Notes: generated by a model from the letters alone, not told the origin. A stretch of DNA of 64,000 nt from Tipula vernalis (GCA_958295665.1 OY282558.1:335765106-335829105), one strand, 5' to 3'; numbered from the stretch's first letter, positions 22,010-35,832 are shown. Made by a program: numbers and translations.

Positions 22010-24586
22010 CAACAAATTGTTTTTCACTGTTTTTGTTTGACTCGTATGCGAACTCTGGTTTCTGGGGTGTTTCAAGTGTGCGTCTCTAACGACGTCGTAC
22101 TTTAAGCACTCAGGAATATTACAGTCGCCATCTATATTTGGTATATTTGTATACGCGAGGTTGAACATTGAATATTTGCTGTGAACCTCTTGATCACCTT
22201 GTTCTAATTTCTCCCGAATTTTAAAATTTTCAGGATCAGCGCGCTGCAAGGCTGCTACTCAGTCTGTGTTTCTATTTATACCAAAGCATTGCCTTCTATC
22301 AATCTCGTCATCGCTAGCTTCGTGCACCGGATTTCGGCTAAGTGCATCAGCTACTTGATTAGATTTTCCTGGCATGTACTCTACATGGAAATCGAACTCA
22401 GATACTCGTAGGAACCATCTCGCGATTATTTGTGACATTCCTTGCTTGTTCGCTAACAACTTTAGGCTGTTACAGTCGGTCCGTACCATGAAATGTTTGC
22501 CCAATAGACAGACCCGAAATTTTTCTAAACCGGTCACTATCGCCACTTGCTAAATCAAGGCTGGTAAAATAGACTTTCCCTTGCAATCAATCCAACTGAT
22601 CGTCTATAAGTGGTAAAGGGAAGTGGTCCTTGATTGTCTTGCTGTTAAGCCCGCCTGTAATCGATACACATTCGAACATCGCCATTCCTCTTCCGAACTA
22701 GTATTACAGGAGGACTCGCAAATGGCGATGTGCTGTCTTCTGTAATATCAGCTTCCTTTAACTCTTCGACTAACTTCTTGACTGTATCTCGTTCTGTTTG
22801 AGCTAACCGGTAAGGCTTATAATAAACTGGTACGTCGTCCTTCAATACTATATCTATCTATGCTTTATTTGTTTTTCCGATTTGCATCACATCATTTGCA
22901 ATCGAATGTCGATATTGATTGAGCAGATTCACCAGTCGATCTTGATCTTTGCCGCATAATTCAGTGTTGACTTTTTCTTTTGGTATGGCTTTCCTTTCGG
23001 ACTTAGTTTTGACATTTCACTGCTCCCTTGATCTGCAGACTTCTCCACGTGCCACGGTTTTATGTTTATTGATGGTCATATCATTACCAGTTATGTTCAA
23101 TATAGGCATTTTTGCGTTCCCATCTCCATCCAACTTAATTAAGCATCTCAGAATCATTTCGCCAGTTTCACGTATGCTTCCTTCTACACATACTTCCTGA
23201 TACTTGCTGATCCGGAATATTAGTGTCTTGGATCGTCACCAAGGACACTTTTGACGGCAGAGTATGCTCGGCATGACATACTTCTGACTGGATAAATCAA
23301 TCCACTGCTATCGCTGATAATTCGCACATGTTCCTGTTCGATGTATTGATGTCCCACTAGTAGTGGCACTGTTTGCGCAGAATCCGGAACAACTAAAATG
23401 TTACCTCTGCTTCGACGCCATCTATTTCCAGTTTCCCTTTGAAATTTCCTATTGGCTCCACCATCCCAGCACCATAACCAATTACCCTATCCCCACCTGT
23501 TGTCTTGTTCCAATGTATCTTCAATCCATTGGCCCGACTTTCTTTAATCAACGTTCCATTTCTTCCCATATCGATGTAGCGCATAATCTCAGAACCATTT
23601 AGTCGCCCGCGTTTGAAATATTTTGCATGACTATTTCCGCACTTGACTGTATCTGCATGCTTAACCTCATGTTGCCCACTGTAATTTTTCCGCAAATCAC
23701 TGGTGGCAGGTATACCACTTGAACCACTTTTACTTGGGCATTGCCTTGCCATATGCCCTTCTTTATGACACACAAAACACGTACTTTTTTTCTTGTTGGG
23801 GCAATTACTAGATACATGTCCTTTTTCACGACACTTGTAATATACCACGTTTTTATCGATTTTTGCATCGACCTTCATTGATTTACCGCTATTTGTTTGA
23901 CTGACAGCTTTGTCAATATAATCGGCTGCCTTCACTAACTCTGTTAGTAGTACTACTGGCGTACTATATTGTGGCAATGGACCTAGATAGTCACGGAACC
24001 TGTTGTTATCTAACCCCATGACAATCCACTCCACCAACTCGTCAGAATTGAACATTGCCTTGTTACACAAAGCCAGCTTCTTATAAAAATAGTCGACCAT
24101 ATTTTGTCCCGCTTTGCGCTTATAACTTTGCGCCTCGAGAGCACACTGTATTATCGAACGAATGACTGGAAAATTAGTATATAGTAACTAATTCCAATCA
24201 TCCCAGTTTCTTTCTTCCCTAGGAAGACTATCTCGCCAGCATCCAGCATTGCTTTTCAATCTGGACAGCGTATAATGAATAATAGCTACGTCATCCCAAT
24301 TGTAAGGACATCCAAACTCCATTTTATCGATGAACTGCGATATATCAACACTGCCATCCACTGGATCGAATATAGCGAGACTATCCGTAATATTCGCGAA
24401 ATATCTCGAACATGCATTTACGGGTTGATGTATCATAACCTCACTATTATGTTTATGATTACCGACGTCATCACATGTTCTAGACATTTCTTCAGCATTA
24501 TTTCGATTTTTCCCACTTAATTCCTTGACTGTATTGTCCTGATCTAAGTCGCTGCCAAAACTTCTTGCGAGCCCATCAGAACGCAC
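22010..24586 (-). pseudogene. Degenerate Ty3/Gypsy element, gag to integrase zinc finger
   Basis: Minus-strand order is gag, protease, RT, RNase H. Gag lies at about 24586-23700 with a break near 24187 (FDPVDGSVDISQFIDKMEF, WIVMGLDNNRFRDYLGPL). It is followed by zinc knuckles (CREKGHVSSNC, CFVCHKEGHMARQC), the first lacking its leading Cys. The protease/linker is at about 23700-22950 and carries several stops. The RT start (YKPYRLAQTERDTVKKLVEE, PPVILVRKRNGDVRMCIDYR) is at 22845-22645. Then, after loss of the RT catalytic core near 22550-22645, comes RNase H (FMVRTDCNSLKLLANKQG, VADALSRNP) at 22546-22259. A spacer leads towards integrase (KYDVVRDAHLKHP) at 22249-22010, where a Tc1 scrap cuts it off. 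No LTR pair is identified. Confidence 0.85.
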
Positions 24587-26565
24587 TATTTCCCTGGAAC
24601 CACGTGAAAAAACTTTCGATTGAGATCACTATAACTTTTTTTTGAGATCTATTCCACTTCTGAAATTGTTGGCAATTCTTCATTTCTTCTACCAAACTTG
24701 AGGGCAATTTCATCTTTCCCTGGTACCTCTCAAACTTAATAAATTTAGAAACCGTAATACCAGAAACACTTCGAGACTTTTTCCTTTTTTAATTATTTAT
24801 TTATTTATCACGCTATACTTTGTTTTTTTCAGGTTTGCTGTTTGCTTGCTCTTTTTGTAATCTGCCTTTTAGTCCGTGCTGGTTTAAATTTTATATTTAA
24901 TTTCCCTGGTGACAATACCAATAACTTAAATTATAACAGTTTAACATTATATATAGTATGTAAACTTCAGTGGCATATTATTTTGACATACTATTATAAA
25001 AAAAAATATAACAACAATATATTACAAAAATGACAGCATATAGAATTTTGTTTTTATAATGAGAATTATAAAATTCCGTTAAGAATAATTTTTATTTTTT
25101 TTGGGTAAATATGAGGGGGGGCGGGGGATGAAATAGGGGAAAAATCAGGTTAAACCCGAAAAACCATACCCTAAGAATAATGAATTAAAGTAGAAATGGA
25201 ATCTTGTTTTTTGAGAGCAAGCTGAGATCGCAGTCTAAAAAGATTAATTGAGAAAGCGAAAGGGACCGCAATTTTATTCTTGATAAAAGAGACAAAACTC
25301 TATCGAAATCAAATCTAACGTGATGTTACGGTACCTTTACACTATTAGATTTGCATACAATATTTGCTGAACAATATTTTGCTGCTGGGAATCGTATGGT
25401 GTAAACGTCAGAAATGCATACTGCATGTGAGTTGCATTGAAATTGCAGTCTACCTTATTTTCATATAGTTTAATAATAATATTAAATTTGTCTACCGATT
25501 CTTAGTATTCTGATTAAAGAGCTACAAGTTGATTAATGGTCTACTAAACAAGAAGAAAATAAAAATCAATAAAATGTAAACAAATGTCTGAATTTACATA
25601 GACTAGACTAGGGAGTAAGATTGTAATGTAAAAGTTAAATTTCGAAATTCCATAGAACTGTAGAAATATAAGAATAAGAAAAAACATAATTTTTGTGTTT
25701 TCTACTAATCCTCATTACAATTAAAACTTTTAATTGACATGTTGAAAAATCGAAAAATTAACCAAAAAAAATGCTTTCCATATACTAAATCCCATCAGAC
25801 TATATTATTGGCTTATGAGATTAACATGTGAGTTTTGTCATAAAGTTTTATCTTCGATCTGTGAAATAAAACTTTTCATAAAAACAGGAATAACTACGTA
25901 TGTATATGGTTTTTATTAATTAACACACGACACGATTGCATTTAGATTTTTTTTTTCCAAATTATACGTCGTTTTTAACATATTAAAGCTCTTTTATAGT
26001 AATTCGTGTCTGATAAACAATTTCATAAATATTTCATTAATTTTTTAGTTGCCTGTTTGTTACTAGAAAATTATAATAATAAGCAATGTACTCTAGTTAC
26101 TAAAATTGTATTAGTTAAATATTACATTTAGTGAAAATATGAAAATACGTAACTTTTAATGCATTTGGTGTTCGTGTCTTAAGATTTTATTTATGTTTAG
26201 ATTGTATTATATTTTCTCATTTCCATGCAAAAGGTTGACAGTTCTGTATTGTAATTATAATTTTGTGTATGAATTGTATGGGATTTCGTGATTTTATGTT
26301 AGCACGTTAAATGTTAATATATTTCATAAAGTATACATTATTATGTCACTCCTTAAAAAAATTAATCTATGTACATTTTGAATAAAATAAAAAATTAAAT
26401 TATTCCAAAAATTGTAATTTATCAAAAGTATCGGACAACTTAATATGAATTACTAAAGAGCTTTTATTTGATTTCAGTGGTATTAATAAAGAAAGAGCTT
26501 AACCAGTTTGCAAGGTCAGGCAACCGAAATTACGACCTAAAAACTTAAGTAATTGAATAGATGTT
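24587..26565. other. No gene; AT-rich spacer
   Basis: May hold the Gypsy 5' leader or LTR near 24590-25040, but no second copy exists to prove it. A G-rich run (gaggggggggcgggggatga-like) sits at about 25110. Around 25335-25405 tttacacta and tggtgtaaa face each other, a possible tiny inverted-repeat element. No coding frame. Confidence 0.4.
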
Positions 26566-26898
26566 GTTTGTTTGTTTGTTTGTTTGAATTATTGCTTTAT
26601 ATTTTACCGTCCTACTTTACGCCTGGAGTAGCCAAACCGAGGACAAGCGGCTACAGATCCGTCTTTGAAAACCACCTGCACATTGCATTGCTTCATGTCA
26701 ACCTGTAGTGCTGACATGAAAGGTGGGTCGGCCCATGGATACTGCACTCTCAACAGGGGGTCATAGATGTGTTCATTTTCATCACTGATCGTAATCAGAT
26801 GATGAAAAATCCCTTTTGCATCCCGCCCCTATAGGGGTTCGAACCCGGTACCTCCCGAGCCAACCGCCAAAGGTTTAACCACTGCGCCGTTTACTCGG
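26566..26898 (-). mobile_element. tRNA-derived SINE
   Basis: On the minus strand the element starts near 26898 with an A-box-like GGCGCAGTGGTTAAAC (26873-26888). About 37 bp later comes a B-box GGTTCGAACCC (26835-26846), the internal pol III promoter of a tRNA-like head. A ~250-bp unique body follows. It ends in a simple (CAAA)n tail (tttg repeats, about 26566-26585 on the plus strand). No coding capacity; it would depend on a LINE for movement. Possible target copies (tgaatag / tgaaatag) are imperfect. Confidence 0.85.
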
Positions 26899-27099
26899 TG
26901 AAATAGTACGTGTTAATTATTGCTTTTGGTTCGATTGTAGAGAAATTCAAATTAATACTACATAAGTCGATCTAGAGAATTCCATAAACAAATCAAGTTA
27001 ACTCAATTGAAACATCAATTGAAGAACATCGCAGTAAAAAAAAGCAAACAAAATAAACGTTTGACAGAGATGTCGAAAGCATTTTCTTCGAAGGAAAAT

Positions 27100-27640
27100 T
27101 ACATCGCAAGGATTAATATAGCAAACAAATATCGCAAACACAATTATCGCAAGCCAAAAATATTGCATATGTAAGATCTAAAGTTTTTTATAATTTTTGG
27201 CGCTAGTATTGGTGTTAATTAATAATAATTGCTTTGTCATCCTTGCAGACACTGATCAAAGAATTTTTTTCGTCCTTATCACTTCTTCTAGCAGTACCAC
27301 AAATGTTAAAAAAGCAACTTTTGTAAATATAACAATTTTTTTAGTGCATTTTTAATTCGTTGTATATCTTAGATTCTTAGAGGATAGGGACTACCGCCCC
27401 CAAACCGCGCGCTTAATTTATACAATTTTTTTTTGTTGTATCGCAATTACAAGTCAAATTATTGCTCAGAACGTAAAGCGATTAAATTTATGGCGAAACA
27501 TTTGTATGCGATTTTTTGCAGTAAGAATTTTTGTTTGCGATGATAGTTGCATACGAGAAACATGTGACTTTCTATTTCATCGTAAATTTTTTTGTGTGCG
27601 AAATATTTATGCTGCACATTTTTGTTGCGATATTTTTTTT
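27100..27640. repeat. Dispersed repeat R2 with inverted ends
   Basis: Left motif acaaatatcgcaaacacaat plus aaaaatattgcatatg and right motif gtgtgcgaaatatttatgct plus ttgttgcgatatttt are imperfect inverted copies. The right half (27456-27570) matches 10590-10710, and the left half resembles 7850-7935. I interpret it as an old MITE-like family; ends are uncertain. Confidence 0.45.
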
Positions 27641-28049
27641 TTTTTTTTTCTTTTCGATAACGAGGTAAGCCCCAATATTGCCATACATAAACAATTTGTT
27701 TGGCCCCCTTTATTGTAGTATTGGTTACGAATCATATACATTCAAAACCCTTAAAGATAATTAAATTTTAGTAAAAAAAATTCAACATGTCGTGTTCTGA
27801 ATAAGTTGAGTTTGTTTCGTCTGGCAAATTAAAGAAATATAAAAATATTCTATGTGTGATTAATTCATTTCTTTATTAATCTGTATGTGCACTAAATCAG
27901 TATAAAACTATAATCTACTTATATTTGCCTTGCATTTTAAAATGTTGTGTTGTGTAATTATTTATTTTTTAACAATTCATCTTTGTTGATTAACATTCAA
28001 GATCAAGTGTCAAAATTTTTACAAAATAATATATGTTGATAATCTGAAA

Positions 28050-31000
28050 AAAAGAAATTGGGAGGATTAAATCGGGGTTGAACAAATTCAAATTGGACTT
28101 GCATTCCTGTTTAGGTCCAACTAAATCAGAATTAAAATCTGAAATCGCCAGTCTGATTACTCATTTGGAAAGTTTCAATACTAAAATAAAGTTGTATGAT
28201 GAAAAATTGGATTATTTCGAACATCATCAATATTCTTCTGCTATAGTCATAACTGGAATTTCTTTTATAGCAAATGTATCGATCGAGGATATTTTTGCTA
28301 AAATGGCGAATGCAGTAAAATTTGAAAGAGGAATTGAAGCAGTGGAATGTTATTTATTGTATGAAGACTCCTAAACTATCATCGAGAGACATACATAATT
28401 TCCAAAAAGCAGACATTTTTTTTTGTTCGGTTTATTTCCCATAATCTTAAAATGATATTTTTTAAGCAATATAATAACAACGCAAAATCTATCACTACTG
28501 AAGCTGGGTTGGTGTACGTTACCTATAAAACAACAATAAAAGTTACTGTACCAAGAAGTATAGAGGAATTTTAAATCAATTGTCAATTTCAACCAGCTAT
28601 ATAATCTTCTAACGGTAAGCGATAATCAGGTAAACAAACGGAATAAACAGGAAAACATGACAGTAAATGACAATTTTACCGCACCTATTATTAGGGTAGA
28701 AAACAGAAACAAGATGTCTATTTTCTTTTTCTAAAATTTTCATTTTTACTAGTTACAAGTTCCGTTTCATAAGTTGTATGCCTATTGGCTTTTCTGGTAT
28801 CAGTTATTTGATACTAAACTCCTTACTACATAATATTGATGAGTATTAACCATATTGATAGGGCTGGCTCAGTCGTTATGAGGAATGTGGTTTTAAAATC
28901 ATCCTTACTTGATAAAAATATTTATTTAATTTCTGTCAATTGAATCGTGGTATAGTTTAGTTTCCAATTTTGAACAATTGCTATTGCCATTTCAGAAACC
29001 TGGTTAAAATCTTAACGCTCCAGTTAACATTTTGATCTTGATAATTTCACTCTATTCCGTAAAGATCGTGCGGGGCGGCGTTCTGGTGGTGTTTGAGTTT
29101 ATGTTAAGAAATTTCTAAATCCAAGAATTATATGCAGTAATGCAAAAAATTTTTTATTAGACATAATTTTCATTGAAATTAAAAATCAACCTAATATATG
29201 AAATTGTTCCTGGGTATAATATACAATTCGCTAAAATGGGAGTCCTCGAAATTAAAGTTCCTCAAAGTTTTGAGTGATCTTATGGCACGATATAGCGAGG
29301 TCATTATTGTTGGTGATTTTAATATTGACTGTCTCGTTTCAACGGTTTAACGGCTGAAATCATTAATGTCATCCTTTGGGTTCAGATTAATCTCAAAGGT
29401 TCGTGTTGGATTCTGCCACTTTAATTACCAATCATAATAACAACTTTAACACTTTTGCTGAAATGTCTATACTTGGCTTTGCAACCAATTTATTTACGTG
29501 AGAGATTTCTGGAACGTCGTTAAGGACGCATGAATAAAATTGGCTGCTGGTTTCTTAAATTGAGCGCTATTGTAATATTTATGGGATGTTAATGAATAGC
29601 TATCACTTTTAAGTTAATTTATAGGTTATATTAGAGAATCGTGGAGTGTGTGGTCCTTATTTTAACAATGATATCATAATGGAACGTAATATTCGTGATT
29701 TTCTGCATGAGAACTGGAGAAAGCAAAATACTGAAATGAATAGATTAAAATATGTCAGAGCACTTAATAAATAATATGTGAAAAATATGTTAATTTTATG
29801 ATCAAATCTGCCAAATGGCAGTTTTTTAATGGCATTAATAAAACTACGAGTACATAGTTTTGGAAGAACTTCTAGTATGATATACCGGAACTATGGTATT
29901 TGGAACTCTCCAATATGCCTTCATATTGGACACGGAGAACACAAATTTAACTATTTTAACAAGCGCTTTACACTGGAAACGGGAAATATTCAACTTCTAC
30001 AGAAATACATGAGTTTTAGTATCTGGAGTTATCTGATGTAAATTGCATGCATGTAAATTTTGTTAAGGGTACAATTCATTATGTTATCAATGATATTGCT
30101 TTTTATTTTAATATTGCCTCTGCTGAAGAAGTTCGATTTCATCTGGATAAAATCAAATCGAATTCGGTTGGAGTTGATGGCATACCACTTTAATGAGATT
30201 AAATTAAAATTCTGCTTCCGGTTTTAGGATCTCACTTAACATTCATTATACTTACGATTTTTCCTGATGCGTGAAAAATTGCGATAATTACGCCTATTCC
30301 AAAAATGCCCGATTTTTGTCCTATCAGCATTTTTCGTCGTATCAGCATATGTAAGATTTTCGAGCGAATCATTCACGCTCAGATCAGTGGCTTTATTGCT
30401 AAATATAACTTAAGGCCTTAAACAAAATATTCCACATGTTCACATATGTATTAAGGTACAAATATTTGTTTTCCAATATAATAAATTTTACAAAATGGCG
30501 TCACAATACAGAATTTAAAAATGCATCTTTTTAAAAAAGGTCTTCGGGGCTTGCAGCATGTCTTGAGTAAATTTAATTCTGCAACAAAACACAAAAATTC
30601 TGCGTAATTTAAAGGTAAATAGCTAGAGAAAATCGTACGGAATTTTAAAAATATTAATTTATGAAAAAATGACAAGCTTTTAAAAAAAAACATTCGATTC
30701 GAAGTTTTATAATTTTTAATACTTTGCAAAATTCGTACGGACCTCTCTTGAAAATCTAATACAGAAGCTATGTACAGTTAAAAATTGAAGTCAATCGGAT
30801 GAAAGTTGTTTGAGTTATGCTGCAAGCCAATTGAAAAATACGATACTACAACACTTTATTGAATTTAAACATATTTAAAAAAAAATTTCCGTTATAAAAC
30901 AATTTATATCATATTTTTGAAGAGTTAAATTATTTATTATTAGGCAAATAAGAAAAATTAAATAAATTACAGTAGCATAAGGTCTTAATGAATGCACTGC

Positions 31001-31340
31001 AATCTGCGTTTCGTGCCAATCACAGTACTACCACTGAATTGTTAAATGTTACTGATGATATTACTTTTAATATCGAAGATAGTAAAGTTGGAGTTTTCGT
31101 TCTCTTAGAATTTGCCAAGGCATTTGATAAAGTTGCACACGCTATGTTATTATCGAAACTATGTAATGAGTATCACTTTTCCAAAAGTACTTGTGAACTT
31201 CTAAGTTCTTACTTCCATTTTCAACAACAATCCGTAAAATTGTATGGTAGCATTAGCGACAGCATTTTTGTTACATCTGGGGTTACTCAAGGATCTATTT
31301 TAGGCCCTATTCTGTTTTCATTATATGTACATACATAAAA
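28050..31340 (+). pseudogene. Decayed jockey-like LINE (ORF1, endonuclease, RT)
   Basis: One plus-strand non-LTR retrotransposon relic. ORF1-like protein, 28050-28573: coiled segment LESFNTKIKLYDEKLDYFE, then IVITGISFIANVSIEDIF. Endonuclease remains, about 28950-29400: ISETWLKS, LFRKDRAGRRSGGV and GDFNID with frame breaks. Connection and RT, about 30050-31340: NSVGVDGIP, ISICKIFERIIHAQISGFI, then LQSAFRANHSTTTELL, FAKAFDKVAHAMLLSKL and SGVTQGSILGPILFSLYVHT. The chain stops just before the YxDD motif, where mariner debris begins. Many stops and shifts make it ancient. An unrelated 557-bp insertion splits RT (next entry). Confidence 0.85.
30422..30978. mobile_element. 557-bp unclassified insertion inside the LINE RT
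   Basis: The LINE RT reading breaks off after GFIAKYNL and resumes with LQSAFRANHS. The break is flanked by aaggccttaa (30412-30421) and aaggtcttaa (30979-30988), a 10-bp near-identical direct pair consistent with a target duplication. The insert is AT-rich, has no frame of note and no clear terminal inverted repeats. Confidence 0.6.
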
Positions 31341-31344
31341 CACA

Positions 31345-31740
31345 AAACATTTATTATTCATTAAAATTTATTGTAACGTCTTCAAAGTAGGCCTCTTTCG
31401 AAATAATACACTTATGCTAGCGAATAATCCAATCACCGAAATAATTTTCAAACGCAGCCGGCACCATATCAGGTGAATACGGTGGTTGTTCGATGATATT
31501 TGTTAAGTTTTTGGTCAGAAATTTGTTCAGAATGACAGCCCGTGTGATGGTGTGTTGTCGTAGTGCACAATCCATGAGTTTGTTTCCACAAAACTGGGGT
31601 TTTTTGACGAATTTGCTCTCTCCAGATAATATGCCCAGATAATATCCTTTATTTACCGTCTGACCTTCTAGCAACAATTCCGAGTACACAACACAACGTT
31701 GATGAATTTGTGACAAATTTTTTGTTTTTGGCACCCCACA
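31345..31740 (-). pseudogene. mariner transposase fragment
   Basis: The minus strand carries the C-terminal half of a mariner transposase with decay: VVYSELLLEGQTVNKGYYLG, FLTKNLTNIIEQPPYSPDM (third-Asp region) and FENYFGDWIIR followed by HKCIIS after a stop. The second catalytic Asp region (LHHDN) is degraded. It differs from the mariners at 2260 and 34690. Confidence 0.85.
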
Positions 31741-34026
31741 ATCGTCTGATTAAAAGTGGGTAAATACTGTTGAGTTGCAAGGCAAAGGCATTATTTCGGC
31801 CACTTGCAACAAACCGACATCACGACACACCACTTAGCCTCCAGTCCGAGGGATTTTTTGTTTTGGAACACCACAATAAAAAATAATTAAAACTGGGTAA
31901 ATGCAATGAACTTCTAAGACAAAGGAAACTTGCAACAAACCATTTATAATGACTATTTTAAACGATGTAGCTCTAACCCGAGAGATTTTTAGTTTCCCCA
32001 AACCAGACAAACCATTAAAGTAATATAAGAAAATGGTGTCGCAGAGTTATCTTAAATTGTGACGCACCTTCCCCCAATAATACAATAGGTTACGACAAAT
32101 AAATCCCCTACTCCATGCCACCAAATCAACAGACTCACAATTAATTATACATTATTTAGAATTGCGAAGTATAGTGAATGATTAATAAGCAAAATCCCAC
32201 TCTAAACACGTTTTTCAAAGAGAAAATTTTGCGTCTCAACTATTACAGGTAGTCAAATCTCTTTTACTTCCTCGGATAATTGATTGGTTACGATGGTTAC
32301 TTTTACACTAATCACCCTGTTTATGTAAAATTTATGCAGAGAAACAAAACTTTTCTTGTTAAAAGAAAATATATTCCCTATTGTCAATTAGATTTTCCTT
32401 TGTTCAATTCCATTCCCTATTAATAACGGTTATATTTATACGAGCATTATAGAAAATGGTTATGGTATTGAATGAAACAAATGAAAAATCATTTTTGCGT
32501 GAATTTTTAGGAAAAACAAAAAACAATTCTTTTAACACAAACACGAATTACATCCAACAAAAAAAAAAAAAAATTGAATTGTTTATTCAAGCAATAGTCA
32601 AAGTAAGATACAGAGAGATTCAAGAAAAGGAATAAATGTTATTTTATGCTTTCCTATTTTGTTGATTTTTGTTAAGTGAAAATGAGGGTTTATGTTTTTA
32701 TTTTTTACTTTGAAAACAAAAAGAAAAGTTTTATTTTATTTATTAAAGAATTATTTTTTATTATTCATTCATATTTTAATTATAATATAACGAATGAAAT
32801 GTATGTACGTATATAGTCTCTTCCCGACCGAGGAATACAGAGCGATGTAAATTTCTTACTATTTTGGGACTCTTTTTTTTTTCTTATTTAAAATTTAGGT
32901 AGGTACTTATGACCGACGCACTTAATTAATGTAACATAATAATAATAGCCTGGCAACTGGAAAAAGGTACTTAATCTAACTGTCCATAAAATATTCAAAA
33001 AATAAACAACATCAGGCAAACAACAGGACATTGTTTTACAAAAATATATTTCAATTCATACTGTGACATATTTATGTAAGACGTTTAAAACTGGTTTTAG
33101 AGACATGCAACCTGGAAAAGGGACATAAATGTGAAGAACCTGGTTTGCAAAGACTTTTATAGAAAAACAAATTCTTTTTGTAAAGCCGGGAAGAAAGTAA
33201 GCTAATCGTTCACCATTCCATGGGGTTGACATTTGCTTACATTGGAGAGAGTTAGTTGTTTGATAACTTCTTGGTTATTGCTGGCTAACAAGCTAAGCAA
33301 AAAGATTCAATCAATCAACATCGATAATTTACTTCCAAAGAATAAGTGTATCGCACGATTTTTACAGCAAGGTTCAATTAGACAAAACCTATACCAAAAA
33401 TTCTTTTCCAATCACTAGCACTACCAAACATTTTTTATTTATTAAATTTCAGTGCGCATTTCAGCATAATTATACGCCATCCTTAGCTGCTATCTTTCTT
33501 GCGTCGCAGAAAGGCAGCACCTGAGGGTGGCATATAAATATGACATCTGGCTAATTCCGGAATAACCATCTACTTGGCTAATTCCGGAATAACCTAATGT
33601 TTGAAATTAAATAAATTAAAAAATGTTTGATCTAAATTAATTTGTTTATTTATTATAGCTAATTGTGAAACTGAATAACGTTGGTACAAATGAGTTATAT
33701 CTTCCAAGTTAGTAATAAATTCGATTTCTATCGGAATACAAAAATAATTTTAATAAATTGAATAAATATGGCATATCGTAAGCTACCCCCGATAGTCAGG
33801 CCGAATTATTTTTAATTTTGCTTAGGCTTGGCGAATATGGCGGTCACTTTATTTTTCGACAAACAGCGTTTGGATCAAAGTTCATTTGGATCAAATTTAA
33901 CTAGTTCAAACCAATAGAAAATATTCTTCAATCTATATTATGTTTCAATTCATTTTATTATATTAGTATAAAAATTTATTTTTAACAGAAATATATTAAA
34001 AATATTACAGGAACTTTTATTTTTAG
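31741..34026. other. No gene seen
   Basis: AT-rich with homopolymer runs (32562-32574). At about 33549-33595 cttggctaattccggaataacc is directly duplicated, 22 bp each. A 61-codon frame at 33233 is not supported. Confidence 0.5.
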
Positions 34027-34530
34027 GTAAAAAATGGAGGTGTGGCCAACACACGACTTTCTTTTACGAACAGAGAATTTTGAGAAATTTAATTTTTTTT
34101 TTTATAATTATTAATTTTTTTTAATTTATAAATTTTTGTTTTTAATTTTTTATTTTTTATTGTTATTTGTTTTTAATTTTTGGAAACATTTTGTATTAAG
34201 TAGTTTTTTGTAAACCTTATACTTTTTAAGATATTTACAAAATAAATTTTCTGGTCCAAGGGAGTGGCCACTTCCGGTTAGCCGATTGGGAGTAAAATTC
34301 ACAGGGACCTCCCAATTTATCAAAAAAGCTTAATTCTGAACTTTCAGTTCGATTGGTTAAACCATCTGGGCTGTAGAGAGGACACGGACAGACTGACAGA
34401 CTGACAGACAGACTGACACCATTTCAAAACCCACTTTTTCGGACTCAGGGGACCTCAAAACAAATAAATCTCTAAAAATCTCAAGGTCCAAAATTTTCAT
34501 GATTACTATACTTTATTTTACTAGAGTAAA
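34027..34530 (-). repeat. Dispersed repeat R1, copy b (full length)
   Basis: Runs on the plus strand from aaaaatggaggtgtggccaa through acttccggttagccgatt, aacc...atctgggctgtagagagg, a short agactgacag microsatellite and cctcaaaacaaataaatctc to catgattactatactttatt. Best full-length reference for the family in this window. AT-rich in its first third. Confidence 0.85.
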
Positions 34531-34689
34531 ATAAAGTAAAAGATGGTCAGCATTTATAACGATTTCTTTCCGTTTTGCAATCAATTGAGAAATTGGAAAC
34601 CACCTCAATCCAAAATTACCGGATAAAATAATGATTTAATTAAGTTATAAATGTTTAGACATTTTTGTAATCTAAACTTCATCTTGGCG

Positions 34690-35565
34690 TCTTCTAACTA
34701 AAAAGCGATTAACAAAAGCGACTCCAACGTACTCTGTAGCAGAAGGAAATAGTGACAACACCAGAAATGATTGCAAAAAATCGTCGATATTGTATTAATT
34801 GACTGTAAAGTGAAGTTGAGTGAGATTATTGACATCGTAATTATTTCGTAAAGAACGTATAGAAAATATTTTGCATGGACATTTACTTATGAAGAAGCTT
34901 AAAGCAATGGGTGTTGCGTTCGCTCATTATCGATCAAAAATGCAACAACAATGTTTGTATATGTTAAAGCATAATAAGCATAACATTTTGCGTCGATGAA
35001 TAACCGATGATTTGGACAACAATCTGCACAGTGGATGAATCCTGGTCAAAGCTATTTTTTGAAACACACATGCTCATCGACTATCTAGAAAAACGAAAAA
35101 GAATTACTGACGAGTATTATAGTGAATTGTTGTACAAATTAATCGACACAATGAAGGCAAAACAAACACATTTAGTTAGGAAAAAATTCTCTTTTTACAA
35201 GACAAGGGATCCGTTCACTAGTCGTCAACATTAGATGGCAAAATTGTATCAATTACACTTTGAATTGGTTCTCATTCACCGTATTCTCGAAATTTGGAGC
35301 CTAGCGATTATTTTGTTTCCAAAATGAAAAAGATAGCATCAGGGAAAGAGGTTTAAATTGTCGAATGATAAATAGCCAAAAAACGCATATGTATTTTGAA
35401 GTGTTTGAAAATCGCTTTATAAGAAAGGTATTGAAATGTTGGAAAATCTTTGGATAAAGTGTATTAAGTTAAAAAGAGATTATATTGAAGGTTGAAATAA
35501 ACAAGTGACAAATGAGTTGCATTTTATTATCAATACTGGAAACTTTTCATCCCGTGTAGTAAATA
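34690..35565 (+). pseudogene. mariner transposase relic, mellifera-like
   Basis: Scattered plus-strand blocks: KERIENILHGHLLMKKL, MLKHNKHNILRR, then VDESWSKLFFE (first-Asp region). Next is YLEKRKRITDEYYSELLYKL (35007-35234), with the HQDN motif lost, and RNLEPSDYF in place of the third-Asp motif. The end gaaacttttcatcccgtgta near 35560 resembles mariner termini of the mellifera group as I remember them. Many stops; ancient. Confidence 0.75.
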
Positions 35566-35832
35566 CTACGAGTACCAAGTGCAAGAAATGAATGAAGAAA
35601 AAGATTATGCTCAACATTCATTTGTACGATGTAAAGAAATTAACTGCGGCTACTTGATTTTCCAAATTTTCCATTTTTATTTTAACATCCACTCAGTTTC
35701 GTAGTTATTTTTCACTAATGTTGATTATTGATGTTAAATCAAAAATCGAAAATTTTTAAAATTAAGTATTCATAGTCTATAAAAACCAATCTCTATGTTG
35801 ACGATTGTTAAAGTTGGAAAAGCGCCTTAATT

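Noticed and set aside
26820..26890. Free-standing tRNA gene
   Set aside because: A and B boxes are present but there is no cloverleaf or anticodon arm, and the body and tail fit a SINE.
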